DNA from: Neokomagataea anthophila
GTDB lineage: Bacteria; Pseudomonadota; Alphaproteobacteria; Acetobacterales; Acetobacteraceae
Assembly: GCF_018122595.1 (NCBI RefSeq)
Contig: NZ_JAGRQH010000001.1
Coordinates: 496,001 to 560,000, forward strand
Direction: 5' to 3'
DNA length: 64,000 nucleotides
The notes beneath the pieces were generated by a model. It was not told the origin of the DNA. It did no database searches and worked only from the letters and a program-made list of their open reading frames with translations. Position numbers and translations under genes: made by a program. The first letter of the stretch is position 1. Every line of letters begins with the position of its first letter. This document shows positions 18,522 through 28,025 of this stretch, one piece after another.

Positions 18522-19967
18522 ATGACTCAGACAGACTCTTCCGTTCCGGCCCCTAACGCAGAAGCCGTTGCACGCGTCTTCTCCTTGATCCAAGAGCATG
18601 CAGCCGAATTCGTCGACCTGCGCTTCACGGACCCTAAGGGCAAGTGGCACCACACGACACAAACCGTGAGCACCATTGAAGAAGACACCTTCACAGAAGG
18701 TTTCATGTTCGACGGTTCATCCATTCAGGGTTGGAAAGCCATCAACGAGTCCGACATGGTTCTGCTGCCGGACCCAGAAACCGCTGTCATGGACCCTTTC
18801 TCTGCTAAGCCGCAGTTGATCCTCGTTTGTGATATCGTCGACCCACGTACGGGCAAGTACTACAACCGTGACCCACGCTCCACGGCAAAGCTGGCTGAAG
18901 CTTACCTGAAGTCTGCTGGCTTTGGTGACACAGCATTCTTCGGTCCGGAAGCTGAGTTCTTCATTTTCGATAGCGTTCGCTTCGGTACAGGCCCGAATTA
19001 CGGCACATACGAACTGGAAAGCATCGAAGGCCCAGAAGCAGGCTTGAAGGCTTATCCAGAAGGGAATATGGGTCACCGCCCAACGCAAAAGGGTGGTTAC
19101 TTCCCAGTACCGCCGGTAGACAGCGAGCACGACCTCCGCGCTGAAATGCTGTCCACAATGGGCGAAATGGGCCTGCCGATTGAAAAGCATCACCACGAAG
19201 TGGCGCGTTCACAACATGAGCTCGGCACGAAGTTCGCAACGCTCGTAAAATCTGCTGACTTCATGCAGATCTACAAGTATTGCGTCCACAACGTTGCGCA
19301 TTCTTACGGCAAGACAGCAACCTTCATGCCGAAGCCAATCGCTGGCGATAACGGCTCCGGTATGCATGTTCACCAGTCCATCTGGCGTGACGGTAAGCCT
19401 GCTTTCGCTGGCGACAAATATGCTGGCCTGTCAGAAGACGCTCTGTTCTACATTGGCGGCATCATCAAGCATGCGAAGGCACTGAACGCCTTCACCAACC
19501 CATCCACCAACTCTTACAAGCGCCTGATCCCAGGCTTTGAAGCACCTGTTCTGCTCGCTTACTCAGCCGCAAACCGCTCTGCTTCATGTCGTATCCCACA
19601 CGGCAACAGCCCGAAGGCAAAGCGCATCGAGGTTCGTTTCCCTGACCCGACCGCTAACCCTTACCTCGCATTCTCTGCAATGCTGATGGCCGGCCTTGAC
19701 GGTATCCGTAACAAGATTCACCCAGGCGAAGCCATGGACAAGGATCTGTACGAACTGCCGAAGGATGAACTGGCTCAGATCCCAACCGTTGCTGGCTCCC
19801 TGCGTGAAGCGCTTGAAGCCCTCAGCGCAGATCATGAGTTCCTGCTGGCTGGTGACGTGTTCACCAAGGATCAGATCGAAAGCTACATCGATCTGAAATG
19901 GAGCGAAGTGTACAAGTTTGAACACACGCCTCACCCAGCTGAATTCGAAATGTACTACTCCGTCTAA
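18522..19967 (+). CDS. glnA: Type I glutamine synthetase
   Basis: GlnA forms glutamine from glutamate, ammonia and ATP as a dodecamer and is the main ammonia-assimilation step. The 481-residue product has [10 protein letters not shown], the metal-binding GPEAEFFIF and [23 protein letters not shown], and the ATP-site [27 protein letters not shown] tyrosine at about 410 in [10 protein letters not shown] matches the adenylylation site, so control by GlnE is likely. I chose the ATG at 18522 ([15 protein letters not shown]) over a frame extension to 18468. There is no adjacent glnB. A strong terminator follows. Confidence 0.96.
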   Translation: MTQTDSSVPAPNAEAVARVFSLIQEHAAEFVDLRFTDPKGKWHHTTQTVSTIEEDTFTEGFMFDGSSIQGWKAINESDMVLLPDPETAVMDPFSAKPQLILVCDIVDPRTGKYYNRDPRSTAKLAEAYLKSAGFGDTAFFGPEAEFFIFDSVRFGTGPNYGTYELESIEGPEAGLKAYPEGNMGHRPTQKGGYFPVPPVDSEHDLRAEMLSTMGEMGLPIEKHHHEVARSQHELGTKFATLVKSADFMQIYKYCVHNVAHSYGKTATFMPKPIAGDNGSGMHVHQSIWRDGKPAFAGDKYAGLSEDALFYIGGIIKHAKALNAFTNPSTNSYKRLIPGFEAPVLLAYSAANRSASCRIPHGNSPKAKRIEVRFPDPTANPYLAFSAMLMAGLDGIRNKIHPGEAMDKDLYELPKDELAQIPTVAGSLREALEALSADHEFLLAGDVFTKDQIESYIDLKWSEVYKFEHTPHPAEFEMYYSV

Positions 19968-20282
19968 TCCTTCTGGGATTTTGACAGAGAAAAGCCCGGC
20001 CTTAGTGCCGGGCTTTTTTTATACTCACCACTAAGAGACGTTTAACGTCAAAAACAACAACAGCCCATAAATCTTGGTTCTTAATTTTAAAACTGTATAT
20101 ATTTATGGCATGACTTAGAGCACGCTTCACATACGATCGCGAAATATATATTTTATAAAACCACACACAAAGGTCTTCACCATATAAATTCGCAAAATGG
20201 TATATAATTATCAACAATAACACCCACTTTACAGGAGATATATAATTAAATAAAAATGAGTTTTTATTTTTGGAGTTTATTT
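19968..20282. other. AT-rich interval between glnA and the DUF1439-like gene
   Basis: After the glnA terminator, about 260 bases of very AT-rich sequence. A minus-strand frame (20002-20223) runs through the terminator and has no family features. Promoter elements for the downstream gene are presumably here, but none stands out. Confidence 0.5.
19991..20020 (+). terminator. Rho-independent terminator of glnA
   Basis: AAAGCCCGGC and GCCGGGCTTT form a ten-base-pair GC-rich stem with a six-base loop, followed by a run of T, 24 bases past the glnA stop. Confidence 0.93.
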
Positions 20283-20882
20283 ATGTGGAAATTTTTCTTC
20301 AAAAAACAAATTACGCTGTCTATCCCCAAACTTGCCTTACAAAAATCACTCAATTTAGCCCTGCCACTCACTACTGAAGCCGCAGGATTCGAAATTTCTA
20401 TACCTAAAGTCGATCTATCCTTCATGTCAGACGATCGAATGAGAGTGACCACGACGCTAAATGTGCAACAAGGAATATTTCATGCACAGGCTGAATTACA
20501 ATTCTCTGCCACACTAATTTTTCGTGAGAAGAAATTTTATATTTCAGATCTATTAATTGAAAAAACAACTATTGGTAAAATCACAACTTCCAACACCAAT
20601 GAAAAAGAATCAGCGGATAACTCTTGGGAAAATGCGCTGCGCAGTGTGGTAAAAACCCTCAATTTAGAAGAAAAAACAGCGAGCCTCATTAACACTTTCA
20701 GACCTACTTTTGAGAAATTTTTAACTGGAACGGGCGGCAAAATAATCAGCGCTCTCTTAGAACATATCCCTGTATATTCTCTTACAGATGATACTCGGAT
20801 CAACCGCATGATGGGAGCATCGCTTATTTCCATTAAAATGGCGAAAGAAAAAGTAAAGGTTACTCTTGGGCGCCGTTCATAA
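20283..20882 (+). CDS. DUF1439/YceB-like protein, tentative
   Basis: A 199-residue protein of AT-rich composition. After a basic, aromatic N-terminus (MWKFFFKKQ) comes a beta-rich body (ITLSIPKLALQKSLNLALPL, ISIPKVDLSFMSDDRMRV, AELQFSATLIFREKKFYISDLLIEK) and a C-terminal region with EHIPVYSLTDDTRINRMMGASL. This order resembles DUF1439 (E. coli YceB), a tubular lipid-binding-like lipoprotein fold, but there is no lipobox cysteine. I chose ATG at 20283 because GGAG lies seven bases upstream; an ATG at 20256 is possible. It is flanked by AT-rich sequence and no operon partner is evident. Confidence 0.5.
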   Translation: MWKFFFKKQITLSIPKLALQKSLNLALPLTTEAAGFEISIPKVDLSFMSDDRMRVTTTLNVQQGIFHAQAELQFSATLIFREKKFYISDLLIEKTTIGKITTSNTNEKESADNSWENALRSVVKTLNLEEKTASLINTFRPTFEKFLTGTGGKIISALLEHIPVYSLTDDTRINRMMGASLISIKMAKEKVKVTLGRRS

Positions 20883-21050
20883 CCAATAAGTTTCAATTAT
20901 AAATTTTGTTTCTTATTTTATAACCTTATCGAGTAATAACGTGAAGATATTTCGGGAAACGAAAATAAACGTGACACCCAGCACTCCGCCTGTCAATCAT
21001 GCACAATACGGCATTCATACGCATATAGATCTTAGGCAGCCTCTTCACTC

Positions 21051-21695
21051 ATGGACTTCCAGCCCAACTTTCCCGGCACTCTTCACCACTTTTCCACTCA
21101 TGCTACACGGTTATTGGATGTAGCCGGAACTGCCCTTTTTGCTATTTCAGGTGCGCTTGAAGCTGCCAAAGCACGACAAAACATTCTCACATTTTTCTTT
21201 TTTGCCGTTATCACAGGCGTTGGCGGAGGCACAATGCGCGACCTCCTTATCGGCGCCCCAGTCGCTTGGCTGCATAATTCAACCACAGCCCTAACATGCC
21301 TAATTGCAGCCCTTGCTGTATGGTTTACTCCTGCACATTTATGGCCCGCGCGGGCTGTCGACTGGTTTGATGGCTTAGGCATTGCTGCCTATGGCGTCTT
21401 TGGAACAGCTAAAGCAACAGCTTATGGTATCCCTCCCCTCCCCGCATTACTCATGGGAGTGGTAAGCGCTTGTTTGGGGGGAATCTTCCGCGATGTTCTC
21501 GCTGGTGTACCATCCATTGTCATACGGCGAGAGCTATACGTGACTGCCGTTGCTCTCGCCTCAGGGCTTTATATATTGCTCACACATCTGGGCCAACCGC
21601 CAATCATAACGGTGGGCGTGAGCATTTTGGCCGGATTTAGTCTTCGCGCTTTAGCCATTACGCGCGGCATTGGCCTTCCTGTATATCACCGCTAA
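21051..21695 (+). CDS. TRIC-family (UPF0126/YicG-like) membrane protein
   Basis: A 214-residue protein with about seven hydrophobic segments arranged as two repeats of the bacterial TRIC fold. The repeat signatures are GTALFAISGALEAAKAR with GVGGGTMRDLLIG (about residues 56-68), and GLGIAAYGVFGTAKA with CLGGIFRDVLAGVPSIV. Homologues in bacteria and archaea form trimeric monovalent-cation channels; some members have been linked to glycine or other solute movement, so the substrate is open. Its stop is four bases from the convergent copZ stop. Confidence 0.87.
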   Translation: MDFQPNFPGTLHHFSTHATRLLDVAGTALFAISGALEAAKARQNILTFFFFAVITGVGGGTMRDLLIGAPVAWLHNSTTALTCLIAALAVWFTPAHLWPARAVDWFDGLGIAAYGVFGTAKATAYGIPPLPALLMGVVSACLGGIFRDVLAGVPSIVIRRELYVTAVALASGLYILLTHLGQPPIITVGVSILAGFSLRALAITRGIGLPVYHR

Positions 21696-21699
21696 GGCA

Positions 21700-21909
21700 T
21701 TAATTCAGGACATCAAAACCACTTTCTTCAATACTCTCTTTTAGAGCCTGAACGGTCACTTGTGTTTCATCATACTGCACAACGGCCTGCCCCGGTTTTA
21801 ACGTCACTTGAGCCTGCTGCACGCCTTCAAGGGCATTTAATGATGTTTGCAAGCGCTTGCTGCATCCTTCACAAGACATACCATCAACGCGCAAAGACAC
21901 TTCCGCCAT
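21700..21909 (-). CDS. copZ: CopZ-like heavy-metal-associated (HMA) metallochaperone
   Basis: A 69-residue single HMA domain with the metal-binding GMSCEGC motif at about residues 9-15 and the ferredoxin-like pattern LNALEGVQQAQVTLKPGQAVVQYD. It would carry Cu(I) to a P-type ATPase such as CopA, which is not in the window. The ATG at 21909 follows AAAGGA. The upstream small monooxygenase gene ends 37 bases before the start, so they may share a transcript. Confidence 0.85.
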   Translation of the reverse strand: MAEVSLRVDGMSCEGCSKRLQTSLNALEGVQQAQVTLKPGQAVVQYDETQVTVQALKESIEESGFDVLN

Positions 21910-21946
21910 ATTCTGTTCCTTTTCCACAATACATTATGCTCAAAAC

Positions 21947-22249
21947 TTAGGGAGCGGCTTCTAAAGGCTGCAACTGCATCAGATCCAATTGCGCATCCAA
22001 TGTCTGAGCCAGAGCGGCTAAGGCTTGAAAGTGCGGTGTTTGCAGATGCTCCTCAAATGCTCCACGGGATGCCCACTCTTCAACCGCCGTAAAACGCCCT
22101 ATTTTCTCAAGGTCCCGGCTAATCGTGTAAGAAACACACCCAGTTTCTTTGCGGGTATCACGCAAGCAACGTGTCAGTTCTCCCTGTAATTCTGGTGCCT
22201 TCTCTGGCGTAACCGTTACCACCGCAACAACATGTACCGCTTGGGTCAT
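21947..22249 (-). CDS. Antibiotic-biosynthesis-monooxygenase (ABM/YgiN-like) domain protein 1
   Basis: A 100-residue single ABM domain (ferredoxin-like dimeric barrel). The order is VHVVAVVTVTPEKAPELQGEL, GCVSYTISRD, then AVEEWASRGAFEEHLQTPHFQAL, the signature helix of the family. Some members are quinol monooxygenases (YgiN) or haem-handling enzymes; the substrate is unknown. The ATG at 22249 follows GGAGGGGAGC. It is clearly related to the second ABM protein at 33029, sharing the pattern AFEEHLQTPHF / AFEAHLKTPHF. It probably forms a unit with copZ downstream. Confidence 0.82.
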   Translation of the reverse strand: MTQAVHVVAVVTVTPEKAPELQGELTRCLRDTRKETGCVSYTISRDLEKIGRFTAVEEWASRGAFEEHLQTPHFQALAALAQTLDAQLDLMQLQPLEAAP

Positions 22250-22666
22250 GATGCTCCCCTCCATAAGATTTAAATTATGCGCCATGAGCAACAATACCCA
22301 AAGCTCAAAACCATTTCTTAAGGTGGTGCTCTAAACCACAAAAAAGAACCCCATCACGCCCTAAAGGTGGTGATAATCAAATTTTATCAAACACCAAATT
22401 TTTAAAGAATTACTCCTCCGAAAGAGGGTATATTTCAAACCATGAGTATGACCACACAATAAAACATAAACACATCACCACAAGAGTATTATTATTAAAT
22501 CAAAACAATATAAAAATATCATATATAGATATTCAATATATTTATTAATACATGAGTTATTGTGTAAAAATATTTATATAATTTTATTTAAAATAATGTA
22601 TTTCACCAATAACGTTAAATATAGTTACAAAAATAAATAGTATGTTTTGATTGGTAACTGATCTCT
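22250..22666. other. AT-rich intergenic region upstream of the autotransporter
   Basis: 417 bases with no supported gene. The right 200 bases are extremely AT-rich, as often seen before horizontally acquired or silenced surface-protein genes. The autotransporter promoter must lie here. GTGGT/ACCAC and ATCAC/GTGAT pairs around 22320-22375 could form small hairpins. Confidence 0.5.
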
Positions 22667-25600
22667 ATGTCGCATAACAAAAAAAACCGCTCTCTTCTCG
22701 GTTATCGTGCCACACTTCTCTCTATGACTGTGCTTGCTTGCACATCTCATGCTGGCGCACAGTCTATTCCTCTCGATATTATATCCGAACAGTGGACCAA
22801 TCAAAGCAATGGCCCACTCACAACCGGTTATCGACTAGGCATCAATGTCGGGGTTAACGGCGGGCAACCAGAAGAATATCTTTTCGATACTGGATCAGAT
22901 TCTTTTAATATTGATGTCGGTAATGGAAGCACTGCACCGTCTTGGTTCCCGACAGCAAACACACAACAATCCGTCGCAAGTCTTACGCCTTATATGTACG
23001 GGGATGGTACGTATGGATATCTACTCAATCCTACGACCGTGCAGAGTATTCAGTTTTTTAACTCATCTACTGGAAAAATAAACTCAAACTATAACACACA
23101 GGGTGGCCTTCCCGTCGCGGCAGCACCTTATTACATTGCCACAATGAATAGCCTCCCTGGGCAACCCGGAATACAAATCAATAACCCCACACTCACCAAT
23201 GCAGGTTTTACAACACAACCCTATTACCAAGACCTGACTTGGCAGCAGAATATAGACCAAGGACAGCCCCCCGAAGAAGGTCACTTCTTTGGCACGTTTG
23301 GCGCAGGTGACTTTGGCAATGGCGTTCCAGGCATGTTGACCAAATCTGGTTACATTGTTGAAGCTAATGGGACCGCCTCTACCCCCGGAAGCTGTGGTAG
23401 TGCCTGCATGATCTTGGGTTTAACACCCGCTTTACGGGCACAATTCTTCAGCATCGTACCATGGGCTGCAGGGGCTCAAGGGACTTTTGCTCTTTCCGGC
23501 GCACAAAGCTCCACTGAGTTTGATACGCTCTTTAAGTACACTCTAAGCTCTAATGGACAAAGCTCTAGCAAAACTCTGCTAACCTTGCTGGACTCTGGTA
23601 CGCCAAGCATTGTTCTAACCGATTCAGGCCTCTATCAGGGCGCTGTGAATAATGGAACAGTTGATCCAAACGCCGATCCATATAGCAACCCAAATGCTGC
23701 ATCGAATGGTAATTTACGTCCCGGAATTACCCTAACAACACTCGGATATGGCACAGGAAACCAATCCGAAAATTTATCTTCCGGTGATGATTACAGTGGC
23801 GATGAGAGCAACACGATTACAGTTGCTCCGTCTGATAATGAGTTCAACCCTCCATCAGCTATTAATGGCATCTCATTTTATTTCCATAATGCCGTCATGT
23901 ATGACCTGAAAAATGCAGCAACTGGTTACACACCATTTTATGTAACATCTGATAATTTCAGCAACGGACTTGATATTACAAACGCCATGGGGCCTCTCGG
24001 CGTCGCTGGTATTATCTCTGGAAAAGGCTCCGTCACAGTTGAACAAAATGCCATTGCCTACCTGACCGGTGCCAATACTTATACCGGAGCAACCACTATC
24101 GCAGCCAAAGGGTGGCTCGGTATTGGTGGGCCTGGGAGCATTGCATCGTCTTCAATAGTCCAGAATAATGGTACTCTGGACCTAACCAATTCATGGCAAG
24201 GCCAAGAAATCCAATCACTATCTGGTTCGGGTACCGTTCTACTCGGCAAGAACACACTGGTCTTAACCAACGCAAATAACACTTTCTCCGGTGCTCTCCA
24301 AAACTTCTATACTCCCGGCAGTGTAACAACCAGCGAGCCATACCCGGTCACATATGCTCTGTCTTCAGGCGCTAAATTTGGTGGCCTGATTATCGCAAGC
24401 GGCCAGGAAACGCTTTCGGGTAACAATACCTACACCGGCGACACAGGCATCGGCGCAAATGCTAGCTTGATCCTCAACGGCTCTCTCGGACAAACGACCG
24501 TTCAAAATGCTGGTGTCTTTATCAACAATGGCAAGACCAATGGCCTCGTACAATCCACCGGTTTTATCGGCGGTACGGGATCCTTCACGGGCGGCTTAAA
24601 CGTCGTGTCTGGCATTGTCTCCCCCGGCACACCTTCGGCAAGCCCCGCACCCGGTGCATTTAATGTATCGTTTGGGAACTTAACGCTCGGACAAAACGCG
24701 ACGTATCTTGTACAGACACAAGGTGCAAATAGCAGTCGTATCACCGTGGACGGGCAAGCTACCCTTAATGGTGCCACTGTGTCTGCTCCCGTTTCCAGCG
24801 GAACCCGTGCTCCTGTTCTGGGCCAAAGCTACACCATTCTCACAGCGATGAACGGCGTTTACGGACGATTTGGACAGCTCTCAAGCAACTTGACCGGCCC
24901 ATCTGGCTATTTGCCCTTCCTAACACCATCACTCAGCTACACAGCAAACAGCGTTTCGCTCGATATCAGCCGCAGTAATGTCTTGTTTTCTTCTGCGGCA
25001 ACAAATCGTAACGAATACTCAGCAGGCAGTGCTTTAGATGCCCTCCCCGCTACGCTGGCACTCACGACGCCGCTAACACAACTGAATATACCCGAAGCAC
25101 GCCAAGCACTCCGTGCGCTTGCAGGTGAAGTACATGCGTCTGTTCGTACGGCTCTGATCCAAGATGCCTCTGACATCCGTGATACAGCAGTTGAGCGGCT
25201 TCGGACAATTGAGTGCGCCCCTGGAGCCGGCCTTTCAGCACAGCAAAGTGCATCTTATTCACACGGCGTACGCATTGCGGATGATGGGCAATGCCATACA
25301 GACCGCCAAGGACTTTGGATGCAAAGCTATGGCGAATGGAGCCATAACGCACAAACAGCCAATGCCGCAGGTCTACATAATCAAACCGGCGGTTTCATTC
25401 TCGGTGCCGATACGACGGCTTTCCAGCAATGGCATCTGGGAGCTTTGTTTGCCTATGGCCATTCTGGTTTCTCTGCTGATAGCGGCCAATCCGCTAGTGG
25501 GCAGAGCAACAACTTCAGCCTTGGTGCCTATGGTGGCCGACGTTGGAAAAAGCTGGGTCTAAACATAGGCGCAACATACACGTTCAACGCCATGACGATG

Positions 25601-26131
25601 AACCGCAACGTTGATTACCTTGGTGTTTCTGACCGCAATAGCAGCCATTATAACGGAGGCACGGCGCAAGCCTTTGCAGATCTTGGCTATCGCCTGACGT
25701 TCCGTCGTATAAATGTTGAGCCCTTTGCAAACGCAGCCTACGTTAACCAGAATACCAATCCGTTTACGGAACAAGGTGGCGCCACAGCAATCTCTGGAGC
25801 GAACTCCAACACGGGCGTTGCCTTCACCACATTCGGCTCACGCTTCGCAACGGACCTACAATTCCATAAATTGCATGTTCAACCGCAATTCTCGGCTGGT
25901 TATCGCCATGCTTTTGGGAATATTACGCCAACAGTGCATCAATATTTCTGGAACGGAAGCTCCAACTTTGAAGCCGCAGGTATCCCTCTCGCACAAGATG
26001 CCGCAGTTGTTTCTGCCGGTGCACAAGCGAAAATTGCGAACAGATTAAACTTAAACCTCCAGTATTCAGGACAATATGGAAGCCGATACACACAAAGCGG
26101 TATCCATGCTGCTCTGAACTACCGTTTTTAA
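22667..26131 (+). CDS. Autotransporter with a pepsin-like aspartic protease passenger
   Basis: An 1154-residue type V secreted protein. Residues 1-32 form a signal peptide (cut near AGAQ). The passenger has two pepsin-family active-site motifs: FDTGSDSF with Asp74 and LLDSGTPSIVL with Asp309. Between them lies a flap-like YMYGDGTYGYL (109-119) equivalent to the YGTG flap of pepsin. From about 450 to 720 come autotransporter-type repeats (GANTYTGATTI, GNNTYTGDTGI). From about 880 (GLWMQSYGEWSHN) a beta-barrel translocator runs to a terminal YRF. It lies between an AT-rich promoter region and a bidirectional hairpin. The likely role is a surface or released acid-active protease; the activity is inferred from motifs. 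Confidence 0.85.
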   Translation: MSHNKKNRSLLGYRATLLSMTVLACTSHAGAQSIPLDIISEQWTNQSNGPLTTGYRLGINVGVNGGQPEEYLFDTGSDSFNIDVGNGSTAPSWFPTANTQQSVASLTPYMYGDGTYGYLLNPTTVQSIQFFNSSTGKINSNYNTQGGLPVAAAPYYIATMNSLPGQPGIQINNPTLTNAGFTTQPYYQDLTWQQNIDQGQPPEEGHFFGTFGAGDFGNGVPGMLTKSGYIVEANGTASTPGSCGSACMILGLTPALRAQFFSIVPWAAGAQGTFALSGAQSSTEFDTLFKYTLSSNGQSSSKTLLTLLDSGTPSIVLTDSGLYQGAVNNGTVDPNADPYSNPNAASNGNLRPGITLTTLGYGTGNQSENLSSGDDYSGDESNTITVAPSDNEFNPPSAINGISFYFHNAVMYDLKNAATGYTPFYVTSDNFSNGLDITNAMGPLGVAGIISGKGSVTVEQNAIAYLTGANTYTGATTIAAKGWLGIGGPGSIASSSIVQNNGTLDLTNSWQGQEIQSLSGSGTVLLGKNTLVLTNANNTFSGALQNFYTPGSVTTSEPYPVTYALSSGAKFGGLIIASGQETLSGNNTYTGDTGIGANASLILNGSLGQTTVQNAGVFINNGKTNGLVQSTGFIGGTGSFTGGLNVVSGIVSPGTPSASPAPGAFNVSFGNLTLGQNATYLVQTQGANSSRITVDGQATLNGATVSAPVSSGTRAPVLGQSYTILTAMNGVYGRFGQLSSNLTGPSGYLPFLTPSLSYTANSVSLDISRSNVLFSSAATNRNEYSAGSALDALPATLALTTPLTQLNIPEARQALRALAGEVHASVRTALIQDASDIRDTAVERLRTIECAPGAGLSAQQSASYSHGVRIADDGQCHTDRQGLWMQSYGEWSHNAQTANAAGLHNQTGGFILGADTTAFQQWHLGALFAYGHSGFSADSGQSASGQSNNFSLGAYGGRRWKKLGLNIGATYTFNAMTMNRNVDYLGVSDRNSSHYNGGTAQAFADLGYRLTFRRINVEPFANAAYVNQNTNPFTEQGGATAISGANSNTGVAFTTFGSRFATDLQFHKLHVQPQFSAGYRHAFGNITPTVHQYFWNGSSNFEAAGIPLAQDAAVVSAGAQAKIANRLNLNLQYSGQYGSRYTQSGIHAALNYRF

Positions 26132-26153
26132 TTAAGGTTTATCATCAAAAGTA

Positions 26154-26184
26154 TTGGGGGCCAGAATTTATGGTCCCCAAAAAA
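26154..26184. terminator. Bidirectional terminator between the autotransporter and araC-like gene
   Basis: TTGGGGGCCA pairs with TGGTCCCCAA (one G-T wobble) around a seven-base loop, followed by A-rich sequence that gives a T-run on the minus strand. Confidence 0.75.
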
Positions 26185-26194
26185 TCTATCCATC

Positions 26195-26989
26195 TTAAAT
26201 ACACATTTTTATAGAATATTCTTTTGGCGTACATCCCGTTATTTTTCGAAATGTCGCGCTAAATGCACCTATACTTTCGTAACCCACATCTAGAGCAACA
26301 CGCGTAACGGCCTCACCAGAGGCCAATCTCTCCTGTGCATTTATTATACGTAAACGTTGCCGCCAGGCAGAAAACGACATACCTGTTTCTTGTCGAAAAT
26401 AACGAACAAATGAGCGTACTGACATAGAAGCTTCGTATGCCCAATCTTGCTGCTCACGGCGATCAGAAGGGTTTTCACTCAAAGCATCCACCACACGACG
26501 TAATCGAACGTCCTGAGGAAAAGGTAACGAAACGGATGCATGCGGCAGAACCAGAAGTTCATCCCAAAAGCTTTCTGCTAAACGCGCATGAACATCATTC
26601 CAAACCAAGCCAGATGCACAGTGAGACAAGCGCTCAGCTTGTGCCATTAGCAGAGATGTACACCGAATTAAAAAAGGGTCTTCAGGTAAAATATTTGATC
26701 GACTTGGGGCGATAAACAAACTCCACCCCTGAATTGCACCATGAGAACGGGCTTTATGCTCCAACAAAGGTGGCAGCCATAACGCCTGCCCTGGGCCTAC
26801 AAGCCAATAAGCGCTTTCCGTCCGCACCGCCATAATGCCGTGCCTAACCCCCAAGATCTGCCCACGAGAATGCGCATGCGGATTAGCGATACGGCGGGTT
26901 TTTTGTTGCATATGGCCACCAAGCAACCACGGACAGTTTGCATCAAGAGATTCAATTTCGGAAAAAATTAGCGATGGTTTGGCGCACAT
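26195..26989 (-). CDS. AraC-family transcriptional regulator (cupin sensor)
   Basis: A 264-residue regulator. The N-terminal half has a cupin-type pattern (HAHSRGQILGVRHGIMAVRTE, then WLPPLLEHKARSHG), usual in ligand-sensing AraC proteins. The C-terminal 100 residues carry both helix-turn-helix motifs: WAYEASMSVRSFVRYFRQETGMSFSAWRQ and VTRVALDVGYESIGAFSATFRKITGCTPKEY. It is divergent from the beta-hydroxyacid dehydrogenase at 27104 with 114 bases between starts, so it probably regulates that gene. Inducer unknown. Confidence 0.88.
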   Translation of the reverse strand: MCAKPSLIFSEIESLDANCPWLLGGHMQQKTRRIANPHAHSRGQILGVRHGIMAVRTESAYWLVGPGQALWLPPLLEHKARSHGAIQGWSLFIAPSRSNILPEDPFLIRCTSLLMAQAERLSHCASGLVWNDVHARLAESFWDELLVLPHASVSLPFPQDVRLRRVVDALSENPSDRREQQDWAYEASMSVRSFVRYFRQETGMSFSAWRQRLRIINAQERLASGEAVTRVALDVGYESIGAFSATFRKITGCTPKEYSIKMCI

Positions 26990-27103
26990 GAGTCAAAAAA
27001 TGGCTTAACGAAGCAAGAAAGCCAAGTGCAATCTCTTTAAAATATTCAGCAGGACAGAAAATATCTGTCCCTAACTCTAATAGTAAAGACAAAAGGAAAT
27101 ATC

Positions 27104-27994
27104 ATGAAAATAGGATTTATCGGTCTTGGTGCCATGGGATATCCAATGACTAAACGTCTTATTCAAGCAGGACACTCTCTCTTCATCTATAATCGTACAG
27201 TATCCAAAGCGACAGGTCTCCTAGAAATGGGAGCTACTTTTGCAGAAACACCTGAGATTGTTGCGAGAGAATCCAATATTGTTTTTTCAATGATGTTTAA
27301 CGACAAAACAACTCATGAAACAACATTTGGCAAAAACGGCATCGCCTCAGGGCTATCTCCAGACTCTATACATGTCTGTTGCAGCACGGTCTCTTTAGAA
27401 CAAGCGCGCCTCTTGCGCGACGGTCATGCAGAGCGAGGCCAAGTGTATGTGAGCGCCAATGTCTTAGGGCGCCCACCAGCGGCAGAGGCCGGAGAATTAT
27501 TCATCATGGCCGCTGGAGAAAGTTCCGCTCTCAACCTTCTGGAGCCTGTACTGAAATGCTTTGGCCCGCGTGTTTTCAAAATAGGCAGTGACCCTATTCA
27601 GGCCAATCTAGCCAAACTTTCGCTAAATTTTATGATTTATTCCACTATCGAACAGATGGCCGAAGTCTTTGCCCTGAACGAAAAAGCCGGGACAGACCCA
27701 TGCAAAATTTTTGAGCTCATGACAGGTAGTTTTTGCAATGCGCCAGTTCATAAAAATTATGGGCGCCTTATGGTTGAACAACAATATAATTACCCCGGCG
27801 CTCCTGTGACACTCGGTCTAAAAGATATCGAGATGTTTTTAGGTGCCGGTGGCGATTATAATGTTCCACTCCCTTACGCTTCAATCGTCCGCGATCATCT
27901 CCTCAGCGCCATCAGCGCAGGCAATGCTGAGAAAGACTTCGTCATCCTTATGGAACATGCGCGAAAAGCCAGCGGTTTACCTGACGTTCAATAA
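27104..27994 (+). CDS. 3-hydroxyisobutyrate dehydrogenase-family NAD(P)-dependent oxidoreductase
   Basis: A 296-residue beta-hydroxyacid dehydrogenase. It begins with the Rossmann motif GFIGLGAMGYPM (residues 4-15) and has the CCSTVSLEQAR segment; the catalytic lysine lies in ANLAKLSLNFM near 168. The substrate-binding signature that normally reads DAPVSGG is here SANVLGRPPAAEAGEL, closer to the GLYR/imine-reductase-like branch than to classic 3-hydroxyisobutyrate or tartronate semialdehyde enzymes, so substrate is open. AAAGGA precedes the ATG. It is divergent from an AraC regulator and ends at a strong hairpin. Confidence 0.82.
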   Translation: MKIGFIGLGAMGYPMTKRLIQAGHSLFIYNRTVSKATGLLEMGATFAETPEIVARESNIVFSMMFNDKTTHETTFGKNGIASGLSPDSIHVCCSTVSLEQARLLRDGHAERGQVYVSANVLGRPPAAEAGELFIMAAGESSALNLLEPVLKCFGPRVFKIGSDPIQANLAKLSLNFMIYSTIEQMAEVFALNEKAGTDPCKIFELMTGSFCNAPVHKNYGRLMVEQQYNYPGAPVTLGLKDIEMFLGAGGDYNVPLPYASIVRDHLLSAISAGNAEKDFVILMEHARKASGLPDVQ

Positions 27995-27997
27995 ACA

Positions 27998-28023
27998 AAA
28001 AACGGGGCCGAAGCCCCGTTTTT
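27998..28023. terminator. Bidirectional Rho-independent terminator
   Basis: AAAAACGGGGC and GCCCCGTTTTT pair over a four-base CGAA loop, with T-runs in both directions. It closes the plus-strand dehydrogenase and the minus-strand gcvP, whose stop is at 28026. Confidence 0.93.
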
Positions 28024-28025
28024 CT

